A DNA stretch of 64,000 nucleotides from NCBI RefSeq assembly GCF_001544535.1, contig NZ_FCON02000024.1, forward strand, positions 1 to 64,000. The letters run 5' to 3'. Below, piece after piece: positions 44,114 through 53,841 of this stretch; the first letter of the stretch is position 1, and each line of letters opens with the position of its first letter. The notes beneath the pieces are model-generated. The model was not told where the DNA came from. It saw only the letters and a program-made list of their open reading frames with translations, and did no database searches. The translations under genes were made by a program, and so were the position numbers. The stretch is from Caballeronia choica (GTDB taxonomy: Bacteria > Pseudomonadota > Gammaproteobacteria > Burkholderiales > Burkholderiaceae).

Positions 44114-44509
44114 CTATCCGAATATCCGCGCCCATGCGGCCCGCAGGCGCCGGGCGCGATCTTCGAACACATAGGAGCCAGCCAGTGTCACGAGACCCGA
44201 AATCACACCCGTCACGACAGGCTCGGCAAAGGCGATGCCGTAGTGATTCACATGCGACCAGGCATCGCCCAGCATCGTCAGCATGCCCATCAGCAATGCG
44301 TTGCCATATCGGTTTGTGTAGAGCTTCGCGGCGGGCGTGAAAGTCAGCAGCACGGCCAGGATTCCAGTGAGGAGGCCGGTGCGCAGGGCGATCGTCCAGT
44401 GGGCGAGACTCATGATGTTGCCCAGGCTGCCCGGCATGCAGGTCATGCACGCGCTGGTCGGCTGCCAGAAGCGCTTGATGAAGAGGACGGCCCGGCGCGG
44501 CATTGCCAT
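44114..44509 (-). CDS. Small inner-membrane protein, unknown
   Basis: This protein of about 131 residues has three or four hydrophobic helices (WTIALRTGLLTGILAVLLTF; NALLMGMLTMLG; PVVTGVISGLVTLAGSYVF) and a basic tail (DRARRLRAAWARIFG). The start is uncertain: ATGs at 44533, 44509 and 44503 are in frame, and none has a clear ribosome site. No family recognised. The CMTCMPGS segment could hold a redox or metal-binding cysteine pair. Confidence 0.6.
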   Translation of the reverse strand: MAMPRRAVLFIKRFWQPTSACMTCMPGSLGNIMSLAHWTIALRTGLLTGILAVLLTFTPAAKLYTNRYGNALLMGMLTMLGDAWSHVNHYGIAFAEPVVTGVISGLVTLAGSYVFEDRARRLRAAWARIFG

Positions 44510-44728
44510 GAACGAGAAAGGCGAAGGAAACATCAAGCAGGGCCTGCGGCGCCTTGCATCCAGCACTGGACGTAAGCGCTCGCCGGAGCTGTTCCCATAT
44601 TAGTGTGTAATTCCTGTCGGCGGTGTTCAGGGGTCTGAAGAAAATCTTCCCTTGGTCGAGGTCCGATCACGTGGCTCTGTATTGCGACGGACATGCGAAC
44701 ACGCCCGTCATGCGTGCGCACACGGCTC

Positions 44729-45613
44729 TCATATGCGATGCGCAAACCGCGCGGCGAGCGCAGCCCTGAAATGGGCGGCGATCCTGGCGAAGCCGGCGCC
44801 GGTGGGGTGCAGCTCGTTGGCCCAGTCGCCTGGTGCGAGCGTGCCCTGCGTCTCGACCAACACCATGTTGTGGGCCGGATCGCTGGCGAGCCGTTGCAGC
44901 ATCGCGCGGAACTGGACGAGGATCGTCTTCACGATCAGAGTGCCGGGCGCAAGTCCTGACCAGCCACGATCGACGAGCGATGGACGCAGCCACGGCCCCG
45001 CGAGATGGCAGGCCGATACACCGTTGGGAATCGCAAAGTCGTACGCGTGCACGAAGATCGGCGCGTGAGGCGCGTACTGGTCGCGGATGCGGATCAGGTC
45101 GAGATAGGCGCTCTCGACCACGCCGAAGATGTTGCCGAGGCGCTGAATGTCGACGCCTTGCGCCGGGTCGTTGCCGACCGCGCTCGCGTCGTTGAGCCAG
45201 AAGCGGAACTGCTCGCCGACCACGTCGTTGCCGCCGCCGGAAAAGAGCAGGGCGTCGATGGGTCCATTGGCCGGGTCCTGCAACTGGGCGATCAGGCGGT
45301 CGCGCTTGGTCACGCCGAGGAGCGTCGTGGTTGCGTCGCTGTAGTGCGCGAGCTTGAGGATCATCGGAGCGAGTTCGCCCGCGGCCCTCAGCGCCTGCAG
45401 CACGTCCGTGGCGTGCTGCGGGTCCGGCAGCGGGTAGTCGAACCAGGAATCGCCATCGCCGATCAGGATGAGCGGCGCGGGCGCGCCGGCCTGGTGGGCG
45501 TGCAACGCTTTCGCCTGCAGCACGTCGCGCTGGTGCGCCTTGATGCGCGCCTTCAGATCCTGCTGGATCTGCTCTTGCCAGCTTTCGTACAGGTTGTTCG
45601 CTCGACCTGTCAT
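44729..45613 (-). CDS. SGNH/GDSL-type hydrolase
   Basis: This 294-residue hydrolase has the SGNH blocks: the nucleophile Ser in IGDGDSWFDYP (about residue 56), the Asn in SGGGNDVVGE (about 128) and the catalytic Asp/His pair in NELHPTGAGF (about 269). It has no signal peptide, so it acts in the cytoplasm or is exported by another route. The substrate, probably an ester, is unknown. CGGAGAC precedes the ATG. Confidence 0.85.
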   Translation of the reverse strand: MTGRANNLYESWQEQIQQDLKARIKAHQRDVLQAKALHAHQAGAPAPLILIGDGDSWFDYPLPDPQHATDVLQALRAAGELAPMILKLAHYSDATTTLLGVTKRDRLIAQLQDPANGPIDALLFSGGGNDVVGEQFRFWLNDASAVGNDPAQGVDIQRLGNIFGVVESAYLDLIRIRDQYAPHAPIFVHAYDFAIPNGVSACHLAGPWLRPSLVDRGWSGLAPGTLIVKTILVQFRAMLQRLASDPAHNMVLVETQGTLAPGDWANELHPTGAGFARIAAHFRAALAARFAHRI

Positions 45614-45801
45614 GGTGTCTCCGTTGCGCCCGCAGCGAGTGCGCCGATGCGCGCGCGTTCAGAGAGACATTGTACTTGCGCGCGCACGATCGAATTCGAC
45701 GTCGGCACCTTGGGAACGTCGGCAGGAGCAATCGGAAATCAACCTGCATCACGCGTCAGCAGAACACATCGTCCACCGACGCGAGCGAAACCGGATTCCT
45801 T

Positions 45802-45951
45802 TTAGTTTCTCCGATGGTCATCCGCCATGTCCCGCCTGATGAATATATCGATGCCATCCGCCCGCGACGAGGCAAACGCCCTGATCACCGCGCTGCCGAT
45901 GAAACACAAGATAAGCACCACAGCCGGAATCTCAAACAAGGTCATGTTCAC
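45802..45951 (-). CDS. 49-residue single-span membrane protein
   Basis: A short frame starts at GTG 45951 (or ATG 45945) with AGGAGA six to twelve bases upstream and stops at TAA 45802. Residues 5-24 form a membrane helix (LFEIPAVVLILCFIGSAVI), followed by a basic/acidic tail ending DDHRRN. It lies 168 bp downstream of the amino acid permease and reads in the same direction. No family recognised; codon use and the ribosome site support translation. Confidence 0.5.
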   Translation of the reverse strand: MNMTLFEIPAVVLILCFIGSAVIRAFASSRADGIDIFIRRDMADDHRRN

Positions 45952-46091
45952 GAGAAATCTCCTCACAGTTCGGGTGGTGTCACGAAACGCAACGGCACCA
46001 CGCCATGGCTCAGTTCACCTTGACCAGTGTAAGCAGGCGAAACCTGTATGCCAAACGAGAAGATTTCATCGATATGTGAGAAATATTGCGA

Positions 46092-46114
46092 TGGCGCCGG
46101 CACGGCGCCATCCA
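46092..46114 (-). terminator. Hairpin at the 3' end of the APC permease gene
   Basis: GATGGCGCC and GGCGCCATC form a perfect 9-bp stem with a 5-nt loop directly past the permease stop (46119). The minus-strand continuation GCAATATTTCTC is moderately T-rich. Confidence 0.65.
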
Positions 46115-46118
46115 GCTC

Positions 46119-47579
46119 TCACTGGCGCTCGGGAAAACGCAGCTTCGAGTGATTACGACCATACGTCACATAGATGATCAATCCGATCACCAGCCATACG
46201 AAGAGCCGCACCCACGTGACAAGCGGCAGTCCCGCCATCAGCAACAGGCAGAACAAGATCCCCAGAACCGGCACGAGCGGTACGCCAGGAACCCGGAACG
46301 GGCGTGAAGCACCGGAGTCGCTGCGTCGCAGATAGATCACGGCGCCGCACACCAGGATGAACGCGAACAGCGTGCCGATGCTGACCATCTCCCCGAGTAC
46401 GCTGATCGGCGTCAGCGCCGCCACAATCGCGACGATTGTGCCAATCAGTATCTGACTCAGATGAGGCGTCTGAAGACGCGGATGAACCCGTGCGAAAAGA
46501 GGCGGTAATAAGCCGTCCTGCGACATCGTGAAAAAGATGCGGCTCTGTCCGTACAGCAGCACGAGAATCACGGTGGTCAGCCCGGTCAGTGCACCGATCT
46601 TGATCAGGACGGAGAACCAGGTGAGGCCGATGGCGTCTACGCCCTTGGCGATCGGATCCGGGACATTCAGCTCCGCGTAAGGGACGAGCCCGGTGAGGAC
46701 GCCCGCGACCAGGATGTACAGCAACGTACAGATGACCAGCGACCCGAGGATGCCGATCGGCATGTCGCGCTGTGGCTTTTTCGCTTCCTGCGCGGCAGTG
46801 GAGACCGCATCGAATCCAATGAACGCGAAGAACACCACGGCCGAGCCACGCAGAATTCCGCTCATGCCGAAGTTGCCGAACTCGCCCGTATTGGGCGGAA
46901 TGAACGGGTGCCAGTTCGCCGGCTTGATGAAGAACACGCCGAGCGCGATGAAGGCCACCACCACGACCAGCTTGACCGCCACCATGATGTTGTTGAGCCG
47001 TGCGGATTCCTTCGTGCCGAGCACGAGCAAGGTTGTGAGAATCGCGATGATCAGCACCGCCGGCAGATTGACGATGCCTGTCGCCGTCGTGCCGTCGGCG
47101 AGCTTGATGACGGTGCCGGGCGCGGTGGAGAGAACGGGTGGGATATTGATTCCCACGTTATGCAGCAAGCTCACGATATAACCGGACCAGCCGACCGCGA
47201 CGGTCGCTGCGCCCATCGCGTATTCGAGGATCAGGTCCCAGCCGATGATCCACGCGAATATCTCGCCCAACGTGGCATAGGTGTAGGTATAGCTGCTGCC
47301 GCATACGGGCAGCATGGCGGCCAGTTCCGAGTAGCAGAGGCCGACGAACGCGCACGCGATACCGCCGAGTACGAAGGACAGGATGATGCTGGGGCCGGCG
47401 AACTGCGCTGCAGCGGTGCCGGTCAGGACAAAGATGCCTGCGCCGATGATGGCGCCGATTCCCATCGCCGTGATGCTCGTGGCGCCGAGCGTTTTCGATA
47501 GCGAGTGGCCCCCTTCCACATCGGCGCTTCCCACGATATCGGCGACGGATTTCCGTGCCATGTAGCTCGTATCAGCCAT
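46119..47579 (-). CDS. APC-family amino acid permease
   Basis: This 486-residue inner-membrane transporter has about twelve helices. The first is preceded by LGATSITAMGIGAIIGAGIF, the sodium- or proton-independent substrate-binding unwound helix of the APC superfamily, and the FFAFIGFDAVSTAAQEAKKPQRDMP segment is the conserved helix 6 region. It resembles cationic amino acid transporters (YhdG/CAT type). A hairpin follows the stop, and two palindromes lie upstream. Confidence 0.9.
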   Translation of the reverse strand: MADTSYMARKSVADIVGSADVEGGHSLSKTLGATSITAMGIGAIIGAGIFVLTGTAAAQFAGPSIILSFVLGGIACAFVGLCYSELAAMLPVCGSSYTYTYATLGEIFAWIIGWDLILEYAMGAATVAVGWSGYIVSLLHNVGINIPPVLSTAPGTVIKLADGTTATGIVNLPAVLIIAILTTLLVLGTKESARLNNIMVAVKLVVVVAFIALGVFFIKPANWHPFIPPNTGEFGNFGMSGILRGSAVVFFAFIGFDAVSTAAQEAKKPQRDMPIGILGSLVICTLLYILVAGVLTGLVPYAELNVPDPIAKGVDAIGLTWFSVLIKIGALTGLTTVILVLLYGQSRIFFTMSQDGLLPPLFARVHPRLQTPHLSQILIGTIVAIVAALTPISVLGEMVSIGTLFAFILVCGAVIYLRRSDSGASRPFRVPGVPLVPVLGILFCLLLMAGLPLVTWVRLFVWLVIGLIIYVTYGRNHSKLRFPERQ

Positions 47580-48153
47580 GTTGAGTCGTCCCGTTCAAAT
47601 GGTGTTTGGACACGAACCGACTCGGCTTGTTTCGGCTCGCGGAGCACGACGAAAGCATCTGTTACCGAAGACTGGCGGGGGTGAGGTGGAGGGAGGTATC
47701 GGATTCAGTGTAGTCTGAATCGGAAGTAAAGTGAACCGGAGGTCGGCTGTCGAGACGGTAGACCGTCTGCTCATGGCGAACGGGTCCTGGCCTTGTCCAG
47801 AAACCGGCCGTAGGTCGGCACGGACCTGGAGCGAGGGGTCCTGGCGACTCTGCGCTTACCGAAGTCGGTTGAAGAGAAGATCGAATGGCTGTTGTGGGTG
47901 CGCGCCGTGAAAGGGTGGCGCTGTCCCCGGGCGCACGTCCCGCCCGGCAGGTGCTGGGATAGATGGTTCCCGCGCTTGCGACTCCCACGCTTGCAAGTCG
48001 CGCGGCCAATAAACCGCGAGCATGGAACAAGAGGCGCAGGCCACCACGACTGCCGGACTTTGGAGTCCTTTAGCAGTACGACCGCTAGATCGTCGCCGGA
48101 TGCAAAAGCATCCGGCCATGAACGAGGAACGCGCTAGCGGTTCGCTTGATGAA
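47580..48153. other. Gene-free region with two palindromes
   Basis: No gene supported. GATTCAG-6-CTGAATC at 47702-47721 and AGACGGT-2-ACCGTCT at 47753-47768 are perfect inverted repeats upstream of the APC permease start, and may bind regulators. The rest (47800-48090) shows short spurious frames only. Confidence 0.45.
48095..48116. terminator. Hairpin downstream of kdgT
   Basis: GCCGGATGC and GCATCCGGC form a perfect 9-bp stem with an AAAA loop (TTTT on the minus strand), 38 bp past the kdgT stop. No T tract follows. Confidence 0.5.
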
Positions 48154-49173
48154 TCACGCGTGCACGTCGCGCTCGCTGAGCGGTCGAACGGCTTCATCCG
48201 CATGCGTATCGTCGTTTAGACCGTGGCGAGAACGATATCGACGAACCCACATCGCGGTCAGAATCGGCACGAGGATGGCCGTCACCAGACACGCGGCCGC
48301 GACCATTGCCGTCGCCGCCGGCACGAGCGGCTTGAAGCGCGGAATCATTTCGCCGATGATCGCCGGATTTGCCACCGCCGCCCCCGCCGTCGACGATGCC
48401 GCCAGCCCCGCCGCGCCATTGCCGCCGGCGATCCAGCGGTCCGCGAAGATGAGCGGAATACCCGTCACCACGATGACCCCGAGCCCGAGCACGATGCCTG
48501 GCAATCCGCTCGTCGCGATCACGTGCAGGTCGATGCCGTTGCCGAGCGCAAAGCCGAAGAACGGAATCAGCGGATGGACGCAGCGGCCGAAGAGTTCGCG
48601 CAGGTCGCGGTCGAAGTTGCCGAGCGCGAAGCCGATCAGGAACGGCAGCACGGCACCGACAAAAAGCCGCGGCTCGAAGAACGCGACACCTGTCGCGCCG
48701 AGGATCAGCATGCTGATGAGCGGCCCGGATTCCACCGACATCAGCACGAACGCGCCCGCCTCTTCACGACTGCCGTATTGCTGCATGACGGCGGCATAAA
48801 GACCGCCGTTGGTCATGTCCATCGATGTCGTGATGGCCAGCACGGACAGCCCCGCGAAGAGGCCGGTCTTGATGCCGTCGATCGGGATGAAGTGCGCCGC
48901 AACGAGGGTCGCGACCCATGCGACGGCCATCTTCGTGACCAGCAGGGTGCCCGACTTGCGCAACACGGTTCCGGTCGCGCGAAGATCGATGGTCGCGCCC
49001 ATGCAGAAGAACCAGACCGCGAGGATCGGCACGGTGCCGCTGATCAGGCCATTGGTGAACGAGCCGAAGTACTTGCCTGCGCCCGGCGCGAACGTATGAA
49101 CGCAGGCGCCGAGCAACAAGGGCACCAGCATGAGGCCGCCTGGAATGCGGTCAATCGCTTTCTTGATCTTCAA
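48154..49173 (-). CDS. kdgT: 2-keto-3-deoxygluconate permease
   Basis: This 339-residue inner-membrane protein is a member of the KdgT family of proton symporters for 2-keto-3-deoxygluconate, a product of pectin and uronate breakdown. It opens with [21 protein letters not shown], and [20 protein letters not shown] and TAGAAVANP are also typical. About ten helices are present. The start has GGAGGAG before it. No KDG kinase or aldolase is adjacent. Confidence 0.92.
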   Translation of the reverse strand: MKIKKAIDRIPGGLMLVPLLLGACVHTFAPGAGKYFGSFTNGLISGTVPILAVWFFCMGATIDLRATGTVLRKSGTLLVTKMAVAWVATLVAAHFIPIDGIKTGLFAGLSVLAITTSMDMTNGGLYAAVMQQYGSREEAGAFVLMSVESGPLISMLILGATGVAFFEPRLFVGAVLPFLIGFALGNFDRDLRELFGRCVHPLIPFFGFALGNGIDLHVIATSGLPGIVLGLGVIVVTGIPLIFADRWIAGGNGAAGLAASSTAGAAVANPAIIGEMIPRFKPLVPAATAMVAAACLVTAILVPILTAMWVRRYRSRHGLNDDTHADEAVRPLSERDVHA

Positions 49174-49686
49174 GTCTCCTCCGTGATTTGTGCGTACGGA
49201 TGACGGGCCGTCTGCCCGGACCGGTGGCCGCTTGTGTCAACGTGCATACCGGTCTGGGGCAATATAGCATCGCTTTTTTCGATTCGCTCGATGGACCCGA
49301 GGTGACGAGTTAATCGTTTACCCGAAAGCGGGCATCCTGGTTCACGTTTGGCTCTTGTGCGCTGTTCGCCGCGTGTGAAGCGCGCGTCGCGTGATGGCAA
49401 GCACGATGCATGCTCTCCGTGGCCTCTGCCACACGCGTTCGCTATATTCCTTGTGATATAACGAGGCTCCCGCGTGCAAACGACATCTTCCGGTCTCTGG
49501 GCTGGTCTTGATCAGATGGCTTTACTGGACGATGGTCAAGCGTGGTTCGTGGTCGGCGTCGTCGAAGTGACTCTGCGGTCGGTTAGTCGATTGCAACGAC
49601 GACTCTGGACACGTTGCCACTCACTGCCGGGTCGCGCGACATCGAGCAGCACGACGGGCTGTCTCGTTGGCCGACGACCCGACAGC
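49174..49686. other. Intergenic region without a recognisable gene
   Basis: This region holds the kdgT promoter and the downstream end of ggt. A small inverted repeat (ATAT, eight bases, ATAT) near 49443-49460 could be an operator. No coding region is supported; a long rightward frame from 49474 is antisense to ggt. Confidence 0.4.
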
Positions 49687-51420
49687 TTACTGAATCACCC
49701 GCGTCACACCTCGGCCACGCGGATCGGCAGCCGCGTCCGGCGTATCGCCGTTGACCTTGATCGCCTGGATGTCGCCGCTGAAATCCTGCCCCTTCAGCGT
49801 GTAGCCCTTGGCTTCGATCTGCTTGGCGAGTTCGCCTTCGATCGGCTTGTACGGCTCCCAGAAGATCGTGTTCGGCGGCAACAACTGATGATGGAAGCGC
49901 ATCGCGCCAACCGCATCGGCCAACGGCATGTTGAAGTCGTAAATGTTGGTGATCACCTGGAAGATCGACGTGAAGATGCGCGAACCGCCTGGCGTGCCGA
50001 TCACGAGCGACACCTTGCCGTCCTTGGTCAGGATGGTCGGGCTCATCGACGACAACGGCCGCTTCTTCGGTTCGATCGAATTCGCGTCGCTGCCCACCAC
50101 GCCGAACATATTGGCAACGCCCGGCTTCGCGGAGAAGTCGTCCATTTCGTCGTTCAGCACGATCCCGGTACGGTCCGCCACCACGCCCGAGCCGAAATAG
50201 CCGTTGATCGTGTACGTGTTCGACACCGCGTTACCCCACTTGTCGATCACCGAGAAGTGCGTGGTTTCCACCTTCTCCGGCATCGACGTGCCGAGGCCCG
50301 GCTGCACGCTCTTCGTATCGGACGGTGTGGTCGGATTGACTTCGGCCGCACGCTTGGCAAGGTACGCGTCGGCGGTCAGTTGCGCGACCGGCACCTTGTA
50401 GAAGTCCGGGTCGCCGAGATACTGCGCACGATCGGCGAACACGCGCTTTTCAATTTCCGCGATCAGATGCACGTATTGCGCGGAATTCAGCGTGACGTCC
50501 TTGAAGTCAGGTGCAATATCGGCCTTCATCTTCAGCAGTTGCACGAGACCGATGCCGCCCGAGCTCGGCGGCGGTGCGGTGTAGACGCGATAACCATTCC
50601 AGTCGGCCTGGATCGGCTGGCGCCACACGGCCTTGTACTGTTGCAGATCGGTCTTCGTAATCAGGCCGTGACCGCGCATGGAAGCCGCGATCAGATCAGC
50701 CGTCTTGCCGCTGTAGAAGTCTTTCGCGCCTTGATCCGAAATGCGCGTGAGCACCGCGGCGAGATCGGGTTGCTTGAAGTTGACGCCCTGTTTCAGAGTG
50801 CCGAAGTAGGTGTCGAAATTGGTCTTGCCGGCGAAGTCTTTCGCCGCGTCATCCCGACGATCCTGCAATTGCTGGCTGACTTCGAAGCCGTCGCGTGCAT
50901 AGTGAATTGCCGGCGCGAGCACCTGTTTCCATTGGAGCTTGCCGAAGCGTCGTTGCGCTTGCCACATTCCGTCGACGGTGCCCGGCACACCAACCGCGCG
51001 ATAGCCGAACAGGCTCATCCCTTTGATGACTTCACCCTTGTCATCGAGATACATGTTCTTCGTCGCTGCCAGCGGTGCACGCTCACGGTAGTCGAGGAAG
51101 TACGGTTTGCCGTCGACATACAGCGTCATGAAACCGCCGCCGCCGATATTGCCCGCTTCCGGATAGGTCACGGCAAGCGTGAAGGCGATCGCGACGGCCG
51201 CATCGACGGCATTGCCGCCTTCCTTGAAAATCTGCTCCGCTGCATCTGCGCTGTACTTGTCTGCAACCGCAATCGCCGATGCGGTGAGAATGGCCGGCTG
51301 CGTTTTGGCAGGCGCCTTCGCAAAGGCCGGTGTGGCTTCCAGAAAACAGCTTGAAACAGATACGAGTGCGGCTAGCGCAAGTCCACTCACGGACGATTGG
51401 TTGTTGCGGAAGAATTTCAT
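49687..51420 (-). CDS. ggt: Gamma-glutamyltranspeptidase
   Basis: This 577-residue periplasmic enzyme hydrolyses or transfers the gamma-glutamyl group of glutathione. A signal peptide (cleavage near AFAK, residue 34) precedes the large-subunit region (NIGGGGFMTLY). Autocleavage is expected before the nucleophilic Thr in ETTHFSVID (about residue 390), and the small subunit carries RPLSSMSPT and the GTPGGSRI motif. The ATG at 51420 has GGAGG upstream. It is monocistronic. Confidence 0.93.
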   Translation of the reverse strand: MKFFRNNQSSVSGLALAALVSVSSCFLEATPAFAKAPAKTQPAILTASAIAVADKYSADAAEQIFKEGGNAVDAAVAIAFTLAVTYPEAGNIGGGGFMTLYVDGKPYFLDYRERAPLAATKNMYLDDKGEVIKGMSLFGYRAVGVPGTVDGMWQAQRRFGKLQWKQVLAPAIHYARDGFEVSQQLQDRRDDAAKDFAGKTNFDTYFGTLKQGVNFKQPDLAAVLTRISDQGAKDFYSGKTADLIAASMRGHGLITKTDLQQYKAVWRQPIQADWNGYRVYTAPPPSSGGIGLVQLLKMKADIAPDFKDVTLNSAQYVHLIAEIEKRVFADRAQYLGDPDFYKVPVAQLTADAYLAKRAAEVNPTTPSDTKSVQPGLGTSMPEKVETTHFSVIDKWGNAVSNTYTINGYFGSGVVADRTGIVLNDEMDDFSAKPGVANMFGVVGSDANSIEPKKRPLSSMSPTILTKDGKVSLVIGTPGGSRIFTSIFQVITNIYDFNMPLADAVGAMRFHHQLLPPNTIFWEPYKPIEGELAKQIEAKGYTLKGQDFSGDIQAIKVNGDTPDAAADPRGRGVTRVIQ

Positions 51421-51663
51421 CGGATCGCCTCCATGACAATTTCCCACATGATGGTGAAAAGCACTGCCTTGGGCTTATAACATGCCGACCGGCGAATTGC
51501 GAAGGCACAGTACGCTGCGGTGCACCAGATGCTTCGTGCCGAGGGCAGCGGCGTCAGCCATCGCGAGGCCGCTCACCGGTTTCATGATGCGTACGCATGT
51601 CGTCGTGATTGTCAGGCCCGGATCAGGGCCGACCGTGCGGCTGGCCAGGGCGAATAGCGTGGA

Positions 51664-52581
51664 TCACGTTGGATTGAACCAGCGGTCGGCAACACCAAAA
51701 AATATCTCGTCCGTCTCAGACGTCGAGAAGCCAGCGACCAGTTGCGCGTATCGATCGTAAAGGTCCGCAAATCCTGTCGAAAGCTTTGCAACAGGCATGT
51801 GGCTACCGAACATGCACCGCGATACGCCAAAAATGTCGATCGCGGTCAACACCCAGGGCGCTGCCTCGCTAACGGACCACTGCATGCCAAAAATGCATTC
51901 CAGTGCAGAGATGTCGACGCAAATATTGTCACAACCGGCAAGCCGTGCAAGTTCACGTTTCCACCGGTCAAAGCCGGTTTTGCTCAAGTCGAGCGGCCAC
52001 CCCATCAATGCGATGGTGAAGCCGATATTCGGATGACTTTGTATGACGCGAGTCAGGTCGGGAATCTGATGGGCGAATACTTCGAGCCCGCACTTGAAAC
52101 TGTGCTTGCCCAGTAAAGTCAGCGATTTGCTCCATGTTGAATCCGTCAGCAAATCGGGCCGTTTGGCGAATCGCTTCAAAGGGTTGTCGTCGTCCCACAC
52201 GAGATGTTCCCGAACCGATGTGAGATTGGGAAGCGTGCTGTATTGCTCCAGCTTGCTTTCCAGATCGGGATCAAGGAAGTCAACGAACGCGACCAGCGCA
52301 TGACGCATCTCGCTTCTGGTTGCCGCCTGTTGCGCCCAGGCCGCCTCTTTGAAGGGGTCGGACGAAAGGAACTCGTGCCACACGACGGCCTCGACCTCAT
52401 AACCATCGCTGTCGGCAAGATAGTCGTCCAGCAGGTAGCGTCGGGGCAGGGCATCGTAATTGCCGACAAACGCTTCATAGTTGGGGTCGACCTCATCCAG
52501 AAACGCGTGCCGGTTTTGTTTGCGATCGTAGAAGTGAAGATGTGAATCGACGACTCGGGTGACAGGGCTGAAGTTTTTCAT
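51664..52581 (-). CDS. Amidohydrolase (TIM-barrel, amidohydrolase-2 family)
   Basis: This 305-residue metal-dependent hydrolase starts VVDSHLHFYD, the HxH metal site of the amidohydrolase-2 family, and ends with a FGSHMPVAKL barrel strand. Relatives include L-fuconolactonase and 2-pyrone-4,6-dicarboxylate lactonase; the substrate here is unknown. I took the ATG at 52581 because it gives the usual short lead before HxH; an in-frame extension to 52680 has no support. Codon use is less GC-rich than around it. Confidence 0.82.
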   Translation of the reverse strand: MKNFSPVTRVVDSHLHFYDRKQNRHAFLDEVDPNYEAFVGNYDALPRRYLLDDYLADSDGYEVEAVVWHEFLSSDPFKEAAWAQQAATRSEMRHALVAFVDFLDPDLESKLEQYSTLPNLTSVREHLVWDDDNPLKRFAKRPDLLTDSTWSKSLTLLGKHSFKCGLEVFAHQIPDLTRVIQSHPNIGFTIALMGWPLDLSKTGFDRWKRELARLAGCDNICVDISALECIFGMQWSVSEAAPWVLTAIDIFGVSRCMFGSHMPVAKLSTGFADLYDRYAQLVAGFSTSETDEIFFGVADRWFNPT

Positions 52582-52985
52582 GGCGAAGGAAGGCGATCTG
52601 GCGCCGGCAAGACGGGAATAGGGGCATCTACCACAAGACGCATTGTAGGTGGAGAAATGAGCCCACCCTTCCATGGGCACGATTCGGCTGACGATTTTCA
52701 GAGTCTGGAAAAACCCCTTGTCATCAGGCGACTAAAACGTTATTGGTTCGTCAAGCAGGGTTTTGGACTCCGGGTGCTTCAACATTCCGTTGCCAAGTGG
52801 AAACTGATGACGCCAGGTCAGGCTCCATGACCCCCGTTGGAGCGTAAAAGGGCCGAGCCGTGATGCTCGGCCTTTTACCATGCCCGCGAGGCGGAGACCG
52901 GCTCTCCATGCTTCCTGGTCCGCTGACGTGCGTTCCGGGATTGATTGAGGAGCATGCCAGGCAGCGTTCTGAAAGGAGATATCGA
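52582..52985. other. Intergenic region
   Basis: No gene supported; it contains the bidirectional terminator-like hairpin at 52844 and the ribosome site (AAAGGAGA) of the DUF4239 gene. Confidence 0.5.
52844..52878. terminator. Bidirectional terminator-like hairpin
   Basis: A 14-bp stem with a one-base bulge (GTAAAAGGGCCGAGC with GCTCGGCCTTTTAC) has A and T runs inside its outer end, so it could stop transcription in both directions. It stands alone between the amidohydrolase promoter and the DUF4239 gene, so its transcript is unclear. Confidence 0.6.
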
Positions 52986-53750
52986 ATGGCAGCATTCGTC
53001 GACCATCCGGCGATTTTGTTTGTCGTGCTCTTTGCCTTGTTGATCGTGGCGGTCGCGTTCGGGGTATTCGTCCTGCGGCGCGTTGCTCCATTGCGCGACG
53101 ACGAACGAGACGATTTCAACGCCGTTCAGGGCGCGACCCTTACGCTGTTGGCGTTACTGATCGGATTCAGTATCTCAATGGCGGTAAGCCGCTATGACCA
53201 GCGAAAGACCCTTGAAGAGGCGGAGGCCAACGCGATTGGTACCGAGTACGCGAGAGCTGACTTGACGGAGCCTCACATCCGTGACTCGATAAGGCTGGCA
53301 CTGGTCCAGTACACCCGCCTGAGGTTGACGGAGTTTCAGACTCGCAACCGCGACGATCGCCAACGTCTTGACGCGGAAATTTCGGCGCTTCAATCGAAAT
53401 TGTGGGAGCAGGCGGCGCAGGTTGCAAAGACTCAGCCTACGCCCATTGGATCGCTGGTCGTGGCAGGAATGAACGACGTGCTGAATTCGCAAGACTATTC
53501 GGAGGCGGCAAGAATCAATCATATCCCGCTCGGGGCGTGGGTACTGATGATCCTGATTGCATTTTTCGGTTGCGCAGTACAGGGTTATGGCGCGAAGGGG
53601 AGGCGCCGCACGGCACTGCTCATGACCATCTTGCCCGTGACGATTTCGCTGTCACTTGCGCTGATAGCCGATATCGATAGTCCTCGTGGCGGCATTATTC
53701 ACGTTCAACCGCAAAACCTGACCCGGCTTCTTCAATCGTTGGAAAAGTAG
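52986..53750 (+). CDS. DUF4239 bestrophin-like membrane protein
   Basis: This 254-residue membrane protein has two N-terminal helices (about 8-28 and 48-66), a soluble helical middle with DDFNAVQGATLTLLALLIGF and LEEAEANAIGTEYARAD, and two C-terminal helices. This is the pattern of DUF4239, distantly related to bestrophin channels. The function is unknown. AAGGAGATATCGA precedes the ATG at 52986. It is convergent with the secretion-type operon. Confidence 0.8.
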   Translation: MAAFVDHPAILFVVLFALLIVAVAFGVFVLRRVAPLRDDERDDFNAVQGATLTLLALLIGFSISMAVSRYDQRKTLEEAEANAIGTEYARADLTEPHIRDSIRLALVQYTRLRLTEFQTRNRDDRQRLDAEISALQSKLWEQAAQVAKTQPTPIGSLVVAGMNDVLNSQDYSEAARINHIPLGAWVLMILIAFFGCAVQGYGAKGRRRTALLMTILPVTISLSLALIADIDSPRGGIIHVQPQNLTRLLQSLEK

Positions 53751-53841
53751 GACCGGGGTGGGTCCGTTTCTGCCCTGCGCGAACCAATCGATCGCCCGTA
53801 ATCCACCGGGTCACCGTCGGACTGAGTTCGGCCAGGCGTCG

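Noticed and set aside
49474-51354. 626-codon plus-strand frame opposite ggt
   Set aside because: Antisense to a complete gamma-glutamyltranspeptidase with an intact active site.
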